Shown here: piece after piece, positions 1 to 7,513 of the stretch | Position numbering within the stretch: the stretch's first letter is position 1 | Layout of the letters: the number at the start of each line of letters is the position of its first letter | Assembly (NCBI GenBank): GCA_965276825.1 | Contig: OZ255630.1 | Coordinates: 1,426,001 to 1,490,000 of the forward strand | Reading direction: 5' to 3' | DNA length: 64,000 bases | Origin: G965276765 sp965276825 | GTDB taxonomy: Bacteria; Actinomycetota; Acidimicrobiia; Acidimicrobiales; Palsa-688 | Program-made: the position numbers and the translations under genes | The notes under the pieces: generated by a model | Seen by the model: only the letters and a program-made list of their open reading frames with translations | Databases searched by the model: none | What the model was told of the DNA's origin: nothing

Positions 1-628
1 GGTCGGCCAGGTCCCCGGCGACGATCCGCTCGAAGCGGTCGACCTCGGTGTCCAACACGGCGATCAGTCGTAGCAGCGACTCCACTCGCAGCCGGTAGGC
101 GTCGCCCAGGGGCATCTCGGCGAGCAGCAATCGTCCCGCGGCTCCGAACAGGTCGGACACGGGGAGCGCCACGCCTTGCTTGGCCACCACCGCGTGCACC
201 CCGGACTTCAGTCCCGAGCGGATCGCCACCAGTTTGGCGCGGTGACGGACCAGCTCTCGCAGCTCTCGCAGCTCGGGCGGGGCGATGTGCGCCTCGGCCA
301 GGCGTCCCAGGCGCAGCAAGTCGATCAAGTCGGTGGCGTCGCGCTCGTCGTTTTTCACTCGCCGGTTCCCCCAGGCATTGCCGAGGGGGTGGGCCAGATG
401 CACCTTGGCGCCGGTCTCGGCGGCCACGTCAGCCGCCCAATACCATCCGTAGGTCGCTTCCAACACGACCTCGGGAGCGTCACCCGCCCGGGCGACGACC
501 TCGGCCAAGGTGAGCGGATCGTTGTCGATCTGGACCGTCTCGAGCGTCTTGCCGGCGTTGTCTTTGCGCACGATCACGCTGCGACGGCGGTGCAAGTCGA
601 TGCCGACGTATTGTGGTTGGGCTTCCAC
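1..628 (-). CDS. IS110-family transposase, N-terminal part (runs off window)
   Basis: I translated this directly from the reverse strand: an open frame from a GTG at 628 to the window edge, about 209 codons. A purine-rich AAGAAGG sits about 5 nt before the GTG. The start reads VEAQPQYVGIDLHRRRSVIV, with Asp11 in the usual place of the first DEDD residue. Glu57 lies in a EATYGWYW motif, and Asp97/Asp100 lie in KNDERDATD. This is the RuvC-like DEDD catalytic domain of IS110 transposases. The C-terminal serine-containing Tnp domain would lie outside the window, so I cannot say whether the copy is intact. It differs clearly in sequence from the other IS110 gene at 1156-2185, so these are two different elements rather than a tandem duplicate. 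Confidence 0.88.
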   Translation of the reverse strand, partial: MEAQPQYVGIDLHRRRSVIVRKDNAGKTLETVQIDNDPLTLAEVVARAGDAPEVVLEATYGWYWAADVAAETGAKVHLAHPLGNAWGNRRVKNDERDATDLIDLLRLGRLAEAHIAPPELRELRELVRHRAKLVAIRSGLKSGVHAVVAKQGVALPVSDLFGAAGRLLLAEMPLGDAYRLRVESLLRLIAVLDTEVDRFERIVAGDLAD

Positions 629-711
629 GGGGACCTTCTTTCGTCGTGAGGTGGGTGTGGAAACCCCGAGCTTGGTCTTGCTCGGTCCCTCACGGCGAAC
701 GGAGGCCCCGC

Positions 712-927
712 TCACAACTCCTCCCCTTCGAGTTCGGCCACCAACACGACCTCGTCACACCCGGGGCAACGACCCCCGTGGCCCAGCCGGCGGGCGAACA
801 CGTTGCAGTCCCCGCAGCGCCGCTCAGTCAGCCGCTCTCCGCAGCTCGGACACTCATAGACGACACCAGCGATCCCGATCGGCACGGGCAGGCTCTCCTC
901 GATCGGCGTCCAGGCCCTCCATCGCAC
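712..927 (-). CDS. Small zinc-ribbon protein, function unknown
   Basis: This 71-residue protein carries three CxxC knuckles: YECPSC near residue 26, RCGDC near 38 and RCPGC near 54, then an acidic end (VAELEGEEL). The pattern is that of a double zinc ribbon and is too regular to be a chance frame. It lies on the same strand as the IS110 transposase at 1-628 and ends about 84 nt upstream of its start, so it may be a passenger or accessory gene of that element. I do not recognise a specific family or know a role. It could equally be a leftover host gene between two insertions. The ATG at 927 is the first clear start. Confidence 0.55.
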   Translation of the reverse strand: MRWRAWTPIEESLPVPIGIAGVVYECPSCGERLTERRCGDCNVFARRLGHGGRCPGCDEVVLVAELEGEEL

Positions 928-1155
928 TAACCGGGCCCGTCACGCAAGAGCAGCGCTGCGCTCCTGCATCCCATCAAGGGGCTGTTTGCTGGTGGTTGCG
1001 GACAGGACAGGGAGTAGCCACTCCGGAGAGAGCAGGCTCTTCTTGGGTCACGCACCAGCGGGTCGGGTGTGGTCGAGGACGGCCGACAGGTCGTTCGTGG
1101 GCCAGCAGGATCGCGGCAGCCGATTCGAGGTCAGGCCGCCCTCGAGAGGACGGTG

Positions 1156-2185
1156 TCAGGCGACGGCGGAGCGCAAATGGGGGAAGGTTTCGCGAGCGAC
1201 GTAACGCTTCAGGCAGCGCATGATCTCCTGCTTGGACTTCCCTTCCTTGGTGCGGCGTTCGACGTAGACGCGGGTGTCGGGATGGGCGGACATGCGGGTG
1301 AGCACGATCCGCCACCGGGCATGGTTGGCTTGGCGGTCGCCGGCGGTGTTCAGCACCAGCCGGCCGGACGATTTCCCTGACGAGGACGGGACCGGCGCCG
1401 CCCCGCACAGGTGCGCCCACGCCGCTTCGGAGCGGAGCCGTTCGGGATGGTCGCCGGCGGCGACGAGCAGCGCGGCGGCGATGTCGACGCCGACGCCGTA
1501 AAGGTCGAGGAGGGTCGGGGCGCGCAATGTCACCATGGGGACGAGGAGCTCGTCGAGGCGGTCGGCCTGGTCGTCGAGGAACTCCACCCGCCGGGCCAAC
1601 TCCCGCACGGCGATGCGGGTGGTGTAGCCGACGACCTCCCCGGCGCGTGGTCGCAGCCCGGCCAGCTCGGCCACCAACACCTTCCTGCGATGCCCGCCGT
1701 AGCGGGCCCGGAGGTCCTCAGGCCCAGTGAACACGAGGGATCTGGCCTGGTTGATGGTAGCGATCCGCTCTGAACGGGCCGAGCGTTTCGCCACGACGAG
1801 CACCCGGATGGCTTCCACGCTCCCGTCCCGGCCCCGGGGTTTGCGGCCCTTGCCCGACAGGGCGATCCGTGCGGCGCTGATGGCGTCGAGGGTGTCGGAC
1901 TTGCCGGCCAGACGCCGGGCCTGACGGTCTGCCCGGTTGATCTCCACAACCGTCACCCCCGCCGCCGCCAGATGGCGAGTCAGGCCAGCCCCGTAGCTGC
2001 CAGTTCCCTCCACCCCGACCGACACGATCGTCCCGTGCCGGCGCAGCCAGCGCAACAGGGCGGCGTAGCCGGCCGGGTCCACCGGGAACGACTCCACCCC
2101 CAACAGGCCGCCGACCCGGTCCAACGCCGCGGCCACATGCGTGTCCGCGTGGGTGTCAACGCCAAGGCCAAGGGCACCCCCTCAT
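1156..2185 (-). pseudogene. IS110-family transposase with 5' frameshift
   Basis: The open frame 1156-2136 encodes 326 residues of an IS110 transposase. It shows GVEGTGSYG (catalytic Glu region), GKSDTLDAISAARIA (two Asp) and the C-terminal Tnp motif SSSGKSSGRL...NTAGDRQANHARW. Starting at the GTG at 2136 would lose the first catalytic Asp. Upstream in the same frame lies GVDTHADTHV, exactly the missing N-terminus, but an in-frame TGA blocks it and no start codon follows. An ATG at 2185, preceded by GGGAGG, is out of frame by one base, and a run of five G (2177-2181) lies between. With four G the protein would start MRGALGLGVDTHADTHV. So this is a one-base insertion in a homopolymer: a real inactivating frameshift, programmed slippage, or a sequencing error. 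Confidence 0.82.
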
Positions 2186-2501
2186 CCTCCCTGCCGAATC
2201 CGTCGCGCCGGCGACCGTCGTGTTGGAGACGGGCTTCTGTCGTTCTGCGCTGCAAAGGCATTCGACCGAGCCGCAGGGCCCGGCGGGGGCACACTGGGTC
2301 GTGGCCGATCCGCCGTCCGTCGCAGGCAACACGGGTGACCGTCAGCCCGGTGCGTGGTCCCGTCGTCACAAGGCGAACGGGGCAAGCTCGTCCGAGCGAA
2401 GCAGATGCTGGAGACGTCCCCGGGCGCCTGACGCCGATGATCTCGCTTACCTCGGTGAGGCCGACAGGCTCGTGCGGCGCACGAGATTGAACGTTCTTGC
2501 G
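2186..2501. other. Non-coding stretch upstream of IS110 transposase
   Basis: About 315 bases between the IS110 transposase start and the vapC stop hold no credible gene on either strand. It must contain one end of the IS110 element. In IS110-group elements the non-coding end next to the transposase start encodes the bridge RNA that specifies target and donor sites, so this is where such an RNA would be sought. I could not fold it. The only strong hairpin I saw by eye is the one at 2469-2485. Confidence 0.45.
2469..2485 (-). terminator. Hairpin 17 nt past the vapC stop
   Basis: CTCGTGC-GGC-GCACGAG is a perfect 7-bp stem with a 3-nt loop. It is placed just downstream of the minus-strand vapC stop. 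There is no clear T tract, which is common for high-GC actinobacterial terminators. A role in the neighbouring IS110 end is an alternative. Confidence 0.4.
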
Positions 2502-2915
2502 TCAGTCGACGGTGCCGACAGGTACGGCCCATCGGGTGGCTTGGCCTGTGACTTCGGAGATGAGATCGAAGTCAGCGTCGCAGTGGAGGACGGTGACGGA
2601 CAGTGCTTCGGCGGCTGCGGCGACGAGCAGGTCTGGGATCTTGCGGCCTCGTTTGCTGCGCTCGGCCAGGAGCCGCTGGACTTGCAGCGCCCGGTGGACG
2701 TGGGCGACGGTGGTGTCGACGGTGTCGAACGCGTCCAGCGCACGGAGGAGTTGGTCCCATTCGGGGGCGTTGCGGGCGGAGTAGCCGACTTCCAGGTCGC
2801 AGATCGTCGCTCTTCCGAGCTCTCCTCGCGCCGCTAACGGCTCGATGACCTGTCGGACCTCGAGGCTTCCGAGGCGCTTGAGGACGCTGGTGTCGACCAG
2901 GAACCTCAGCGCCAT
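2502..2915 (-). CDS. vapC: PIN-domain ribonuclease toxin, VapC family
   Basis: A 137-residue PIN-domain protein of normal VapC length. The first acidic residue lies in FLVDTSVLKRL (Asp8). A central Glu lies in ATICDLEVGYSARN, and the C-terminal acidic cluster lies in KIPDLLVAAAAEA and HCDADFDLI, so all expected metal ligands are present. VapC toxins are Mg-dependent RNases that cut tRNA or rRNA and are neutralised by the cognate VapB. It overlaps the end of the upstream antitoxin by 10 nt, so the two are translationally coupled. It looks intact. Confidence 0.9.
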   Translation of the reverse strand: MALRFLVDTSVLKRLGSLEVRQVIEPLAARGELGRATICDLEVGYSARNAPEWDQLLRALDAFDTVDTTVAHVHRALQVQRLLAERSKRGRKIPDLLVAAAAEALSVTVLHCDADFDLISEVTGQATRWAVPVGTVD

Positions 2916-3100
2916 GCTTCGGAGCGGTCTGCGAGGTCAGCGGCGGCGAGGACGTCGAGGCCGGATGCCACCTTGCGGTGCCGGTTCGACGTGGCTTGCT
3001 CGAGGGCCCGGTTCACGGTGTCTTTGATGGTCGTCGTGCCCAGTTCAGCCCGGGCTGCGCTGAGCGCGTCCTCGTCGAGGTCAACCAGGTGTTTCGCCAT
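2906..3100 (-). CDS. vapB: VapB-type antitoxin
   Basis: A 64-residue protein starting MAKHLVDLDEDALSAARAEL, followed by TTTIKDTVNRALEQA. This is the DNA-binding N-terminal half seen in actinobacterial VapB antitoxins. The C-terminal tail (about residues 40-64) should wrap the toxin. It overlaps the vapC start by 10 nt. A perfect inverted repeat at 3106-3140 ends 6 nt before its ATG and is the obvious autoregulatory operator. Confidence 0.88.
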   Translation of the reverse strand: MAKHLVDLDEDALSAARAELGTTTIKDTVNRALEQATSNRHRKVASGLDVLAAADLADRSEAWR

Positions 3101-3105
3101 GCAGC

Positions 3106-3140
3106 TGAGTATATACGAGGCTGACGGCCGTATATACTCA
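3106..3140. promoter_or_regulatory. Perfect 11-bp inverted repeat, vapBC operator
   Basis: TGAGTATATAC, 13 nt of spacer, then GTATATACTCA: both 11-bp arms match perfectly. In the vapB direction the downstream arm holds TATACT, a good -10 hexamer about 7 nt before the ATG. Transcription may therefore start at or next to the ATG (a leaderless mRNA), and VapB-VapC binding would cover the promoter. Confidence 0.8.
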
Positions 3141-3229
3141 AACGGCTGCGCGTTCGGGCGACGCCACGAATCGATCGACGGTCAGAAGCTCGGCGATACC
3201 AAGGGAGGCCACCGACACGCCCGCGCCAA

Positions 3230-3679
3230 CTACCGCGAGGAATGAGTCCCGTCTCGTGGTGTAGGACGCGGGACGCACCCGATGCTGGCCGCCAACAGAT
3301 GGGCCTCGGTTTTGGTCATGGCCGCCACCTCGGCGTCGTTGAGCCCGACCTTGCTGGTCAACAACGCGACGAGCACGACACCCCGGCTCGGTGGCCGCTG
3401 GTCTCGGACACAAGCCCAGAAGGCTCCCTCGTCCACGTCGAGCTGGTCACGCAGACGTGCGCCCACACCGATCGCCCGTAACCGGTCCGGTCCGGCGGCC
3501 TGGGACACCCGAGTCCGCAGGATCCGACCGTCACCCATCGCGAGCTCGTAGGTGATGTCATGCACGTCCTTCTTGCCCGTGGCGTTGCGGACCATCTGCC
3601 AGCTCTCGATCTGGCAGAACCGGTCATGATCGGCCCGCGTCGGCACCGGCCAGGTCGAGACACGAAGCCGACGAGCCAT
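3230..3679 (-). CDS. Putative toxin of a two-gene TA module
   Basis: Start chosen at the ATG at 3679 (MARRLRVSTWPVPTRADHDR), giving 149 residues. The open frame extends upstream to 3808, but that part belongs to the decayed antitoxin. The core (FCQIESWQMVRNATGKKDVH, then HDITYELAMGDGRILRTRVS, LRDQLDVDEGAFWACVRD, NDAEVAAMTKTEAHL) resembles a family of small actinobacterial proteins often annotated as cytotoxic translational repressors of TA systems. This is a recollection of the family pattern, not a search result. The mechanism is unknown to me. The C-terminal tail after residue 135 looks diverged. The antitoxin upstream is broken, so the toxin may be inactive or silent. Confidence 0.5.
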   Translation of the reverse strand: MARRLRVSTWPVPTRADHDRFCQIESWQMVRNATGKKDVHDITYELAMGDGRILRTRVSQAAGPDRLRAIGVGARLRDQLDVDEGAFWACVRDQRPPSRGVVLVALLTSKVGLNDAEVAAMTKTEAHLLAASIGCVPRPTPRDGTHSSR

Positions 3680-3860
3680 TCCCGGAGCTGCACGTCGCTG
3701 GACAGGACACCAGCTGCACCAACCCCCGGCTTTCGGCAGGGTTGGGCGCTGATCGACCGCATCGCTGACCGAGTCGCCCTCGGCCAACAACGGCAGGCCC
3801 GGGAACAACGACCAGTGCCCGTCCTCGTCGGCCGCAACCTCGGCGTGTGGACCAACACCG
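3660..3860 (-). pseudogene. Decayed HicB-like antitoxin remnant
   Basis: Three reverse frames each carry a piece of one antitoxin. Frame 1 has GPHAEVAADEDGHWSLFPGL and LLAEGDSVSDAVDQ, the N-terminal HicB-like sheet with the EDGHW turn. Frame 2 has APNPAESRGLVQLVS. Frame 3 has LSSDVQLREWLVGF, the C-terminal helix. Between the first two pieces a helix of a dozen or so residues seems deleted. Between the second and third, a single-base loss near 3694 shifts the frame (adding one base restores LVQLVSLSSDVQLREWL). The end overlaps the start of the putative toxin, as in an intact module. The limits are approximate. Confidence 0.5.
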
Positions 3861-3969
3861 GCCGGAGATGGCGCCCCACGCCCAGGGGTCGTTGTGGCGA
3901 GAGCTAGCCGACGCCATGGGCCGGAGGCGCTTCTGACTCCTCTCCACTCGCTTCGTGGGATTGCTCGGC

Positions 3970-3995
3970 ATCACCAAATGCCACCACTAGGTGAT
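3970..3995. promoter_or_regulatory. Inverted repeat upstream of ccdA-like/mazF pair
   Basis: ATCACC and GGTGAT arms separated by 14 nt lie 12 nt before the antitoxin ATG at 4007. This is the position expected for an autoregulatory operator of a TA operon. The arms are short, so the call is modest. Confidence 0.45.
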
Positions 3996-4006
3996 AGCGT
4001 TTCCTT

Positions 4007-4216
4007 ATGGTTTCATCGAGAACCACCTTCACGCTGGACCAGGAGTTGGCTGAGCGCGCTCATCAACTCGGCGTCAACATCTCGGCGGCCGCGCGTCGAG
4101 GAGTCGCCGATGCGGTGCGCGCCGCGTTGGTGCGATCAGATCGAGAGTCGTACCTCAGACACCCCGAGCGCACGGACACGTTCTGGACCGAAGCCGAGGC
4201 ATGGGGCGAGCCATGA
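4007..4216 (+). CDS. CcdA-like antitoxin of a MazF-type toxin
   Basis: A 69-residue protein. The N-terminal ribbon-helix-helix reads TTFTLDQELAERAHQLGVNI and is followed by SAAARRGVADAVRAAL, resembling CcdA-type antitoxins. The tail (RHPERTDTFWTEAEAWGEP) is a typical disordered toxin-binding end. Its TGA overlaps the ATG of the next gene (ATGA at 4213-4216), which indicates translational coupling. The partner is a MazF/PemK fold protein rather than CcdB; those folds are related, so the pairing is reasonable. Confidence 0.8.
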   Translation: MVSSRTTFTLDQELAERAHQLGVNISAAARRGVADAVRAALVRSDRESYLRHPERTDTFWTEAEAWGEP

Positions 4217-4521
4217 GACGCGGCGAGCTCTGGTTGGCCGACGTCGGTCGCAAGAGGCGACCCGTGCTGCTGCTCACGCGATCAGAGGTGCTCGACGTCC
4301 GCGAGCTCGTCACGGTGGCCGAGATCACCACTTCGATCCGAGGTCTCGCAGCGGAGGTCGACGTGGACCATGTCGAGGTCGGCCTGGACCAGCCGTCGGT
4401 CATCAACTGCGACGGGCTCCACACGGTCACTCAGGCATCACTCACCGGCCCGTTCGGGCAAGTCGGCGACGATGTCATGCGCGAGGTCTGCTCAGCGATC
4501 AGCTACGGGCTCGGTTGCTGA
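4213..4521 (+). CDS. mazF: MazF/PemK-family endoribonuclease toxin
   Basis: Start chosen at the ATG at 4213, which overlaps the antitoxin stop; an earlier ATG at 4201 would add four residues. The 102-residue protein begins MRRGELWLADVGRKRRPVLL, the hallmark RGEIW/RPVLV strand pair of MazF. Later it has VAEITTSIRGL and PSVINCDGLHTVTQASL, the conserved core of the second half. MazF toxins cut mRNA at short motifs. It appears complete, and length and motif order fit the family. Confidence 0.87.
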   Translation: MRRGELWLADVGRKRRPVLLLTRSEVLDVRELVTVAEITTSIRGLAAEVDVDHVEVGLDQPSVINCDGLHTVTQASLTGPFGQVGDDVMREVCSAISYGLGC

Positions 4522-4647
4522 CCGGCCAAGTGCGGGGTGAGGGGGGCCCCGTTGGGCGCTCGAGCCGAGGAGGGGCGCCCCGGGCGGCGAGGGCCGCGCC
4601 TCCTGGCGAGGACGGCTGATCCTCGAGAACGGGATCTGCTCGCTGCC

Positions 4648-5070
4648 TCAGTCTCGCTCGCCCGGTGAGGACGGCGCCGGTGGCGGCAGTCGAAACGAGC
4701 AGGTCACGCCGTGGGCCCGGCTCAACCGCTGGTCGAGGGTGGCCAGGTCGACGTCGAGCAGCTCGGCGACGGCGACGTAGCAGGCGTCGTAGGCCGTCAC
4801 CTGGTGGCGCAGCTCCCACACCCTGCCGGCAACCGCCTCATAGGGCACGAGGGTGATCCCGAGTCGGAGCAGGTCGGCGTGCGCCGCGCTCGCCGCCGTG
4901 CCGTCCAGGCGGCCCGCCAGCTGGTGGCGGCGCAGCACGTTGGCCGCCTCGGGCAAGACAAGTGGCGGCGCATGCGGTGCCGATGCGGCGATGACGGTCC
5001 CCGCCCAATCACCGAGGGGTCCCGCATCGGCGAGGGCGGCCACGACGACGGACGAGTCGACGACGATCAA
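4648..5070 (-). CDS. vapC: PIN-domain toxin, VapC family
   Basis: A 140-residue PIN protein. It shows MIVVDSSVVVAALAD (Asp5), LVLPEAANVLRRHQLAG (Glu in the second helix) and TAYDACYVAVAELLD with TLDQRLSRA (C-terminal acidic ligands). The proline-rich end (LPPPAPSSPGERD) is probably a dispensable tail. It overlaps its antitoxin by 4 nt (5067-5070). It looks intact and is a different subfamily from the vapC at 2502. Confidence 0.9.
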   Translation of the reverse strand: MIVVDSSVVVAALADAGPLGDWAGTVIAASAPHAPPLVLPEAANVLRRHQLAGRLDGTAASAAHADLLRLGITLVPYEAVAGRVWELRHQVTAYDACYVAVAELLDVDLATLDQRLSRAHGVTCSFRLPPPAPSSPGERD

Positions 5071-5303
5071 CGTCGATCGGCATCGCGCGCCGCCAGGATC
5101 GTCGGGGTGCCGAGCACCGCTCCCGACGCCACTGCTCTCCTGCGCACCTCGGCCAGCACGGCGTCGATGTCGGGGCGGTCGGCCAGGCGGATCAGCTCGC
5201 CGCGGAGGTACTCCTGCATGGAACGACCGCTGCGCGCCGCCCGCACGGCGAGCTCGGTCGTGACCTCGTCGGGGACGTTGCGCACGGTGATCGCCTTAGG
5301 CAT
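5067..5303 (-). CDS. vapB: FitA/VapB-type ribbon-helix-helix antitoxin
   Basis: A 78-residue protein: MPKAITVRNVPDEVTTELAV, then RAARSGRSMQEYLRGELIRL (a FitA-like ribbon-helix-helix DNA-binding domain), then a tail beginning PDIDAVLAEVRRR that should bind the toxin. The stop overlaps the toxin start by 4 nt. The AT-richer stretch just upstream (gacactagtctaactgcact) holds ACTAGT and is the likely promoter/operator, but I could not define arms with confidence. Confidence 0.88.
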   Translation of the reverse strand: MPKAITVRNVPDEVTTELAVRAARSGRSMQEYLRGELIRLADRPDIDAVLAEVRRRAVASGAVLGTPTILAARDADRR

Positions 5304-5639
5304 GACACTAGTCTAACTGCACTGCTGCCAGAGTGCTGTCATTGGCAGAAGCGAGCGCCGGCAGGCGCCGGACGCTCCGCGCGTGGGGGCGGCAGGCCGA
5401 CAGCGTGGACGACAAGGTCAGCGGCGACGTGCGCCAGAAGACGGTTCAGGCGGCCGAGGTATCCGCTGACCAGTGCCGGTCCTTGATCCGGCCAATCACC
5501 AGCCACTTCGGCTCATCGAGGAGAGCATCGACAGGGGCTTCGAGCGCCTGGCCACGGAAGCCGAGGCCAGCTGTGACGCCGACGGCTGGGGCCCGGGATG
5601 CGTCGCGGCCTCGCCGACCCGACGCGGGGCTCAAGCGGT
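5304..5639. other. Gene-free stretch, nothing recognised
   Basis: About 335 bases between the vapBC pair and the membrane glycosyltransferase. A short minus frame at 5446-5634 ends ALLDEPKWLVIGRIKDRHW, but I recognise no family and it has no partner or ribosome-binding site. I see nothing else in it. Confidence 0.5.
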
Positions 5640-6971
5640 TTACGCCTGGGTCGATGCCCCCCGTGAGGCGGTCGGCAGGTGCCGGGGGTATCGCTCCTCC
5701 TCGAACCGAATCCCGCGACCGGCGCGATTGGCGGCGAAGGCCATGATCCCGAGCAGGATCACCGCCTTCAGGAACACACAGATCTCGTTGGCGTCGGGGA
5801 TCTCGCTGAGCCGCCCGAAGAAGGCGGCGAAGGCCGCCGCCTCCACGACCATGTACGACACCCAGAGGACGGCCGGGACGTCAACGAGCACGATGAACGG
5901 GAGAAGCCACAGGCTGTACTGCGGCGAGAAGACCTTGTTGGAGAAGAGGAAGAGCGTCAGCAGGAGGAGGCACAGGTACAGCCAGGGGTAGCTCGGCTGC
6001 GACTTCGATCGACTCCACGACCACAAGAGGATGGCGACCCCCGCCACGGCGAAGCAGGCGACGAAGGGCAGCGACGAGTAGCCGTCGAGGTGGAGGTACC
6101 ACCAGATGCTGTTGTCGTACGACGCCGGCGCTCGATGAGCCTGGTCGAGGTAGGCGTAGCCCCAGCCCCAGAGGTTGATCGCCATGAAGGGGAGGTTGAG
6201 GACGAGCCAGGCTCCGACGAACCCTCCGATGAGCCGGCGCAGCGAGCGCTGGTCGTGGGCATGCCAGCGGTCAAGGGCCAGAGGCAGCAGGAAGATGGCC
6301 GGATAGAGCTTGGTCGCGGTCCCGATGCCGAGCAGCACGCCCGCAGCGAGCGGATAGCCGTCGAACCGCACCGGGCGACCGTCTCCCGACCTTTGCATCG
6401 GCCGGAATCCCATCCAGGCGGCGATCGCCAAGACGGTGGCCGTCATGGAGATGACGTCCCAGTTGTAGGCCGCCCACAGGATCGTGGGTGTGCCGACGGC
6501 GAGGATCCAGGCCCGCGAGCCGGCCATCCGAGCCAGGAGGACGATGGCACCGAGAAGGAGGATCGTGAGGAGCACGGCGTTGGCCAGCAGAAAGGCCCGA
6601 TCGTCGTGAGCGAAGTGGGCCGTCAACCACGTCGCCAACCCGGTGACCACGGGGTATTCCAGACCGCCCTGGGCGAGGTTGGTGCTGTGGTCCGGCAGGT
6701 GGATGTAAGGCATCTGGTGGAGGAAGAAGCCGCGGCCGCCCCACAGCGCCTGGATGTCGGTGTAGCACGCATCTCTCACGTCGTTTTGGCCCAGACGGGC
6801 CGACGTGCCTTGTGGGCTGAAGCTGCCCGTGCAGGTCCGGATCCGATAGGCCGTCGTCGCCGCGATCACGCCGGTCGCCGACACCATCATGGCGGCCACG
6901 GTGAGCACGGAGGCCGACTTTCCTGGCCGGTGGTGCCGACCAGCGGGGAAGTGTCCGGGGGCGAGACCCAC
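5640..6971 (-). CDS. Polytopic membrane protein, GT87/DUF2029-like mannosyltransferase
   Basis: 443 residues with a GTG start 4 nt after the peroxiredoxin stop, so the two are probably co-transcribed. There are about ten hydrophobic segments. After the first membrane span lies a periplasmic loop containing NDVRDACYTDIQALWGGRGF and GGLEYPVVTGLATW. Later motifs include AAYNWDVISM and GIGTATKLYPAIFLLPLALD. This arrangement is that of GT-C-fold, polyprenyl-phosphate-sugar-dependent transferases such as the alpha-mannosyltransferases of GT87. The substrate cannot be told from sequence. The alternative is an unrelated membrane transferase of the same superfamily. It may add sugars to surface glycans made by the locus at 9-23 kb. 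Confidence 0.68.
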   Translation of the reverse strand: MGLAPGHFPAGRHHRPGKSASVLTVAAMMVSATGVIAATTAYRIRTCTGSFSPQGTSARLGQNDVRDACYTDIQALWGGRGFFLHQMPYIHLPDHSTNLAQGGLEYPVVTGLATWLTAHFAHDDRAFLLANAVLLTILLLGAIVLLARMAGSRAWILAVGTPTILWAAYNWDVISMTATVLAIAAWMGFRPMQRSGDGRPVRFDGYPLAAGVLLGIGTATKLYPAIFLLPLALDRWHAHDQRSLRRLIGGFVGAWLVLNLPFMAINLWGWGYAYLDQAHRAPASYDNSIWWYLHLDGYSSLPFVACFAVAGVAILLWSWSRSKSQPSYPWLYLCLLLLTLFLFSNKVFSPQYSLWLLPFIVLVDVPAVLWVSYMVVEAAAFAAFFGRLSEIPDANEICVFLKAVILLGIMAFAANRAGRGIRFEEERYPRHLPTASRGASTQA

Positions 6972-6975
6972 CCTG

Positions 6976-7437
6976 CTAGGCAGCCAGGGCCCGGAGGAGC
7001 ATCTTCGGGGTGTCCTTGGGCGAGATCTTGGGCCAGACGGCCTGGAGCCGGCCGTCGGGGTCGACGAGGAAGGCGCTGCGGATCACCCCCAGGTACGTCT
7101 TGCCGTACATCGACTTCTCGCCCCACGCGCCGTAAGCCTCGGCGACGGCGTGGTCGACGTCCGCCAGGAGGGGGAAGCCGAGCCCGTACTTATCGTCGAA
7201 CTTGGCCTGCCTGGCCGCCGGGTCGGGGCTGATGCCGATCACCACGGTGTCACCGATGTCGCTCAGGATGTCGCGGAGGCCGCACGCCTGGGTGGTGCAG
7301 CCGGGAGTGTCGGCCTTCGGATAGAAGTACACGAGCACCCGACGACCAGCGAACGAGGCCAGCGAGACGCGTTCGCCGTGCTGATCTTCGAGATCGAAGG
7401 GGGATGCCACGTCGCCGGTGGTGAGCTGGTTGGCCAT
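6976..7437 (-). CDS. bcp: Thiol peroxidase, Bcp/PrxQ-type peroxiredoxin
   Basis: A 153-residue thioredoxin-fold protein. It contains YFYPKADTPGCTTQACGLRD: the peroxidatic Cys in PGCT and a second Cys five residues on, the PrxQ/Bcp arrangement that forms an intramolecular disulphide. It reduces H2O2 and organic hydroperoxides using thioredoxin in the cytoplasm. The rest of the family signature (VVIGISPDPAARQAKFDDKY, then FPLLADVDHAVAEAYGAW) is complete. It is followed 4 nt later by the membrane transferase. The next gene upstream, the UbiB-like gene, is divergent. Confidence 0.95.
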   Translation of the reverse strand: MANQLTTGDVASPFDLEDQHGERVSLASFAGRRVLVYFYPKADTPGCTTQACGLRDILSDIGDTVVIGISPDPAARQAKFDDKYGLGFPLLADVDHAVAEAYGAWGEKSMYGKTYLGVIRSAFLVDPDGRLQAVWPKISPKDTPKMLLRALAA

Positions 7438-7513
7438 GGGCCCGGATTGTAGGGGTCGGGCCCCGCAGTTGACCGCGTGGTTGTGCCGGGTCGTCGCCTA
7501 GCGTCGGAGGGCG

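Noticed and set aside
5446..5634. 62-codon minus frame ending ALLDEPKWLVIGRIKDRHW
   Set aside because: No family match I can recall, no partner, no ribosome-binding site.
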